64,000 nucleotides of DNA from NCBI GenBank assembly GCA_017429695.1, contig JAFROK010000031.1, positions 156,284 to 220,283 on the forward strand, in the 5' to 3' direction. The position numbers and the translations under genes were made by a program. Every line of letters starts with the position of its first letter. The stretch's first letter is position 1. Positions 60,843 to 64,000 of this stretch are shown here, piece by piece. Below the pieces are notes generated by a model that was not told the DNA's origin, did not search any database, and saw only the letters and a program-made list of their open reading frames with translations. Origin of the DNA: Clostridia bacterium (GTDB lineage: Bacteria; Bacillota; Clostridia; Christensenellales; Aristaeellaceae).

Positions 60843-60864
60843 ACTCCCGCAAGGGAGTTTTTTT
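60843..60864 (+). terminator. Terminator after the polymerase relic
   Basis: ACTCCC, tetraloop GCAA, GGGAGT and seven T. It overlaps the stop codon of the opposing DUF2325 gene. Confidence 0.8.
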
Positions 60865-63172
60865 ATTTATCCGACGCCATCAACTGCGCAGCCCCTCTTG
60901 CCGCACTCGCACAACTGAAATACCTGACTGGTTTCCTGTACTGCCTGGCAGCATCCACAATCCGGTAATACTGCGAATGGGAGATTGCATTAGGTTGGAT
61001 CCAGATGATGTCTGCATTGCGAACCACATGAATATCAAAAACAAGATCACGATCTATGAATCGAATGTTCCCTGTCAACATTTGGCGGATTGCCTTCAGC
61101 CAGGAATCATGGCCGCCAAAGACAACCGTTTCCCTCCTGACCTCATACGGGAAGCAGGATTCATCAATCTCTCCCGTTTCTTCTGTTTCTTTTTCATTGT
61201 CCAGATTGAAAACCAGTTCCCGCAGGTCTGCGAGTTCCCTATGGTCCATCTCCGCATTCTCGCGAACAGAAGCCAAATCTTTTCTGGCTTCCCGGGAAGC
61301 CCGCTCCGCTTCATGCAGCGAAATCCGGAGTCTCTTGTTCTCCTCCTGCAGGATCTTCAGCCGTTCCGTCAGTTCCTGATTGGTCGGCGGACGATCAGCC
61401 GGTTTCGTCTTCCCGGTCTTTTCTCCACCGGCGGCATTTTCCTGATCCATTTCATCCCAGAACTGCAGGATATCTTCTTCAAAATTGAGTGCCCGGTCGC
61501 CTCGTCTCGCATGCGCCAATGCGGTAAAAAGCAGCAGTAAGGAATTCGTATCCTTTGCCGGAACGCCGTATTTCCGGATCATCTTCTGCCGGCCATCATA
61601 CTTATGAATGTCCCTCGGCATCAGGCATCCGGTTTCTTCATACAGAATCTGCCCCATACTCCGGTTAAAGGAAAACAATTCTCCTTTTTTCGGAGCATAG
61701 CTTCTTTCATACCATTCGGGAATGGTAGACGGCTTTTCAGCAGTAAGCCTGAGGTTTTCCTCATATCCCTCATCTTCCGGATCCCACACCGGGTCCTGCC
61801 ACTCCTTATAGCCAAACACACCCCATGGCAGGCTTTCCGCCACTTCGCTCATCAGGCCGCAGCAGCTGCCGTACAGCCAGGGCAGATCGCTGTCATTTTC
61901 AATCAGCCACAAAAGACCGAAGCATGCTTCAAAGGGCTGAACGATCCGAATTGGTTTCATCCGTTCTGCGACATCTTCCCCATAGTCCCTCAGGCATTCC
62001 TCATGCTGAATATAGCCGAGCCGCTGGATATCCATCCCGAATGATCTTTTCCGTGTTTCGTTTTCATGAAGGCACTCCATTTCATCATCCACCTGACGAG
62101 CAAGCGCATCCAGGCGATCTGCCATATTCAGAACTTGCTGAAACGCGTCATCCGGATCCGGATCCGGAAAAGGCATGCCCGGAATACCTGCCCTCAGTGG
62201 AGATGCGCCGGTCGCGAACATTTCAAATGGGTTCCCGGTTGCCGAAACCGGGTTCATAAGCAAGGGATTATATATCGGGCTTTTCGGTTTCTGGTTCTTC
62301 CGTTTCCGATTTTCCGTCAGATCCACAAGCGCATCCCGCATTTCAGAGCGAACGCTGTTATATTGATCCGCGATTCCGTTCACCCGGTCCCGGGAAGCGC
62401 GAAAAGCTTCATCTATCGGGATCATGCAGTCAAAATAGCGATCTGTCCACAGCCAGAACAGCTCTTCAAAATACGCAGCTGCACGCCGGACCGACTCTTC
62501 CGGAATCAGCGCCATCAGCTCATCAAAAGCACGCCGGCTCGGTGTATCCGCATGCTGCTCCCCTTTCGCGTGCAGGGAACTCATCATTACCCGGTCGATA
62601 TCGGCATCATCCGTCTCCATTTCAGCAATATCCCTGTTCCGGTAATACAGAACATGCATCACACTCAAGATCAGTTCATATTCATAACAGGGATGCCAGC
62701 AATCCGGCATATTGAACAGATCATCGATTTCGCGTTCATCCTTCGGCAGGATCCTGAAAAGCTTTTTCCGTTTATCCAGATCACCCGGAAGAAGAATCTC
62801 ATCCAGGATCCAGATAGAAGCGGCAAACAGCAGATACATATGCTTCTCAATGATATTGCATGTAGTGGATGGAATAAAATTCAGATAGATCCAGGATTCT
62901 CCGGTCTCATCCTTTCGTTCCGGCTCATATCCCGGAACAGCCTGATACCGCTCAATGATCCTGTCAGTATAATCTGTCACCGCCCGGATTCTGCGTTTTA
63001 TCATGGCATCCGACAGATCAAACTCATTATCCGATCCGGATTCTCTCAGAATGCGTTTGATCCTTTGTGCATACTCCCTGGCAACCGCTGTCCAATTGCA
63101 ACGCCGGGCAAACGTACCATCCTTTTCAACATGCGGCATTTTTGCGGGTATCGGATATTCCGACTGTTTCAT
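60863..63172 (-). CDS. Large protein with C-terminal DUF2325 domain
   Basis: 769 residues. Residues 1-590 are a mostly helical, acidic, Trp-rich region that I cannot assign. It includes a Pro-rich break near 300 (PDPDPDD) and a coil with ERLKILQEENKRLRISLHEA (about 605-680). The last 95 residues begin TVVFGGHDSWLKAIRQML and contain NADIIWIQPNAISHSQYYRI, then VRYFSCASAARGAAQLM, the DUF2325 pattern. The start at 63172 is set by AGGTGAG. No partner gene is obvious. Position among phage and IS debris suggests an accessory element. Confidence 0.75.
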   Translation of the reverse strand: MKQSEYPIPAKMPHVEKDGTFARRCNWTAVAREYAQRIKRILRESGSDNEFDLSDAMIKRRIRAVTDYTDRIIERYQAVPGYEPERKDETGESWIYLNFIPSTTCNIIEKHMYLLFAASIWILDEILLPGDLDKRKKLFRILPKDEREIDDLFNMPDCWHPCYEYELILSVMHVLYYRNRDIAEMETDDADIDRVMMSSLHAKGEQHADTPSRRAFDELMALIPEESVRRAAAYFEELFWLWTDRYFDCMIPIDEAFRASRDRVNGIADQYNSVRSEMRDALVDLTENRKRKNQKPKSPIYNPLLMNPVSATGNPFEMFATGASPLRAGIPGMPFPDPDPDDAFQQVLNMADRLDALARQVDDEMECLHENETRKRSFGMDIQRLGYIQHEECLRDYGEDVAERMKPIRIVQPFEACFGLLWLIENDSDLPWLYGSCCGLMSEVAESLPWGVFGYKEWQDPVWDPEDEGYEENLRLTAEKPSTIPEWYERSYAPKKGELFSFNRSMGQILYEETGCLMPRDIHKYDGRQKMIRKYGVPAKDTNSLLLLFTALAHARRGDRALNFEEDILQFWDEMDQENAAGGEKTGKTKPADRPPTNQELTERLKILQEENKRLRISLHEAERASREARKDLASVRENAEMDHRELADLRELVFNLDNEKETEETGEIDESCFPYEVRRETVVFGGHDSWLKAIRQMLTGNIRFIDRDLVFDIHVVRNADIIWIQPNAISHSQYYRIVDAARQYRKPVRYFSCASAARGAAQLMASDK

Positions 63173-63278
63173 TTCTCTCACCTGTATTCATCGTATCGGA
63201 TTAAACATACTCCAGTAGTATGGCTGAGTGTGCAAGGGAAACAACCATATTTACCAGGATACAGCATGCTTCACTTTT

Positions 63279-63854
63279 TCACCGTTCCATCAGGAACGTC
63301 GCCGCTTCATCCGCCATGTGCACAAGCCAGGCCAGATGGTATTGATGATATGCGTTCCCCACATCCCGCACCGCGTTCGGATTGCCATCTGAGAATCCCA
63401 TATGGCAGTTAATGGCCGCCGCTTCTTCCGTGGTCAGCTTCATGAACTGCTGAATCAGGAACACAGACTTTGACCCATGCCCGCCGAAATGGAATTTCTC
63501 ATCGATCACATAATACGGAACCTCTTTCCATTCCCCGTTGATCTTCTGGTTCCGTTTGTCCACCTTATACAGATTCACCTTGCACACATCATGGAAAAGC
63601 GTGGCAATCGCCAGGGATTCCTCAGACGGCTCCTTGTCCAGGATAAAAGACATCTTCTTCGCATACTGATACACATCAATAGAATGCTGGCACAGCCCGC
63701 CGGCATATGCCCCATGGTAATGAGTGCTGGCCGGCGCCGTAAAGAAGTCCGCCTTCCCCATCCACTCCAGCATGTCCTCCAGGCCTTCCCGCTGAATGGA
63801 AGCCCTGCAGATGGTCAGAAATTCCTGTTTCTGGCTTTCAATGTTCAGTTCCAT
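63279..63854 (-). CDS. HD-domain phosphohydrolase
   Basis: 191 residues. Metal ligands can be traced in THYHGAYAGGLCQHSIDVYQ, the HD pair TLFHDVCKVNLYK, a later H in INCHMGF and D in LVHMADEAATF. Stand-alone HD proteins of this length are frequent in phages and conjugative elements of gut Firmicutes and may hydrolyse nucleotides. The start at 63854 follows GGGGAGA. A longer in-frame extension to 63887 lacks a ribosome site. Confidence 0.85.
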   Translation of the reverse strand: MELNIESQKQEFLTICRASIQREGLEDMLEWMGKADFFTAPASTHYHGAYAGGLCQHSIDVYQYAKKMSFILDKEPSEESLAIATLFHDVCKVNLYKVDKRNQKINGEWKEVPYYVIDEKFHFGGHGSKSVFLIQQFMKLTTEEAAAINCHMGFSDGNPNAVRDVGNAYHQYHLAWLVHMADEAATFLMER

Positions 63855-63920
63855 AAAACACCATTCTCCCCGATCAACCCTGGGCATTCATTTACCATAT
63901 TGGTTCAAAACAGCTTCCAC

Positions 63921-64000
63921 TTACTCTGCATATTCTTCTGCGGTTCTCATGTAATAAAGGATGGTCTCTTCCCCGCCATAGACAATCGTCACTTTAAGCA
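63921..64000 (-). CDS. C-terminal end of an unidentified small protein, cut by window
   Basis: The last 25 codons of a minus-strand frame read LKVTIVYGGEETILYYMRTA and end EEYAE, with the stop at 63921. Codon use and spacing to the HD gene (67 nt) are consistent with a real gene of the same accessory block. Nothing more can be said without the DNA to the right. Confidence 0.45.
   Translation of the reverse strand, partial: LKVTIVYGGEETILYYMRTAEEYAE

Overview
The window is a 64 kb piece of a GC-rich Bacillota (Firmicutes) chromosome, most likely from an anaerobic, plant-fibre-degrading member of the Clostridia. Evidence for this placement: strong AGGAGG ribosome sites; sigma-A promoters with 17-nt spacing; typical clostridial gene pairs (xpaC/telA, coaE next to slt, the prmA-rsmE-mtaB-hinT-rpsU run, rpmE/DUF1385/prmC/prfA/sua5); a tetrahydrofolate riboswitch before a FolT-type transporter; and three xylan-side-chain or xylo-oligosaccharide enzymes. 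A rumen or gut origin is an inference, not something the sequence shows.

Layout. 1-11.7 kb holds a secreted leucine-rich-repeat protein (cut by the window edge), a LacI regulator with malQ and glycogen phosphorylase, a YbhN-like membrane protein, a very large GH2 glycosidase, gpsA and a DUF1934 protein. 11.8-26.9 kb is a long plus-strand housekeeping stretch: ispE, a TtcA-like protein, xpaC, telA, a fused dephospho-CoA kinase/lytic transglycosylase, a solute-binding protein, prmA, rsmE, mtaB, hinT, rpsU, a methyltransferase, a divergent rho and a CBS-containing pyrophosphatase. 27-43.8 kb alternates strands: rpmE, DUF1385, prmC, prfA, sua5, pgi, a polyphosphate:AMP phosphotransferase, a PadR/DUF4097 pair, a GH67 alpha-glucuronidase, nth, folT with its riboswitch, asd, a DUF308 protein and a sirtuin.

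43.8-47.0 kb is the most unusual core region. It is a compact operon with its own promoter and terminator, encoding a MotA/ZorA-like channel subunit, a MotB/ZorB-like coiled-coil/OmpA protein and a small membrane-anchored protein. On the other strand, an approximately 220-nt highly structured RNA with its own consensus promoter shares the bidirectional terminator. 47.0-57.4 kb returns to metabolism: icd, guaB, a thioesterase, a phosphatase, and an adjacent GH8 exo-oligoxylanase and GH120 beta-xylosidase.

From the tRNA-Arg(CCG) gene at 57.5 kb to the right edge the DNA looks accessory. It carries a histidine-kinase fragment, an orphan ATPase-fold protein, relics of IS1182-like and IS21-like transposases, a frameshifted phage-type DNA polymerase, a 769-residue DUF2325 protein and an HD-domain protein. 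A tRNA beside such debris is a common integration setting, but I found no attachment-site repeat or integrase.

How the genes work together. MalQ, GlgP and Pgi link alpha-glucan storage to glycolysis. GH67, GH8 and GH120 cover glucuronosyl removal and xylo-oligomer hydrolysis. PrmC/PrfA, PrmA, RsmE, MtaB, TtcA and Sua5 modify the translation apparatus. FolT is controlled by folate through the riboswitch. No CRISPR array, rRNA or intact insertion sequence was seen. All functional calls come from reading motifs by eye; no database search was run.
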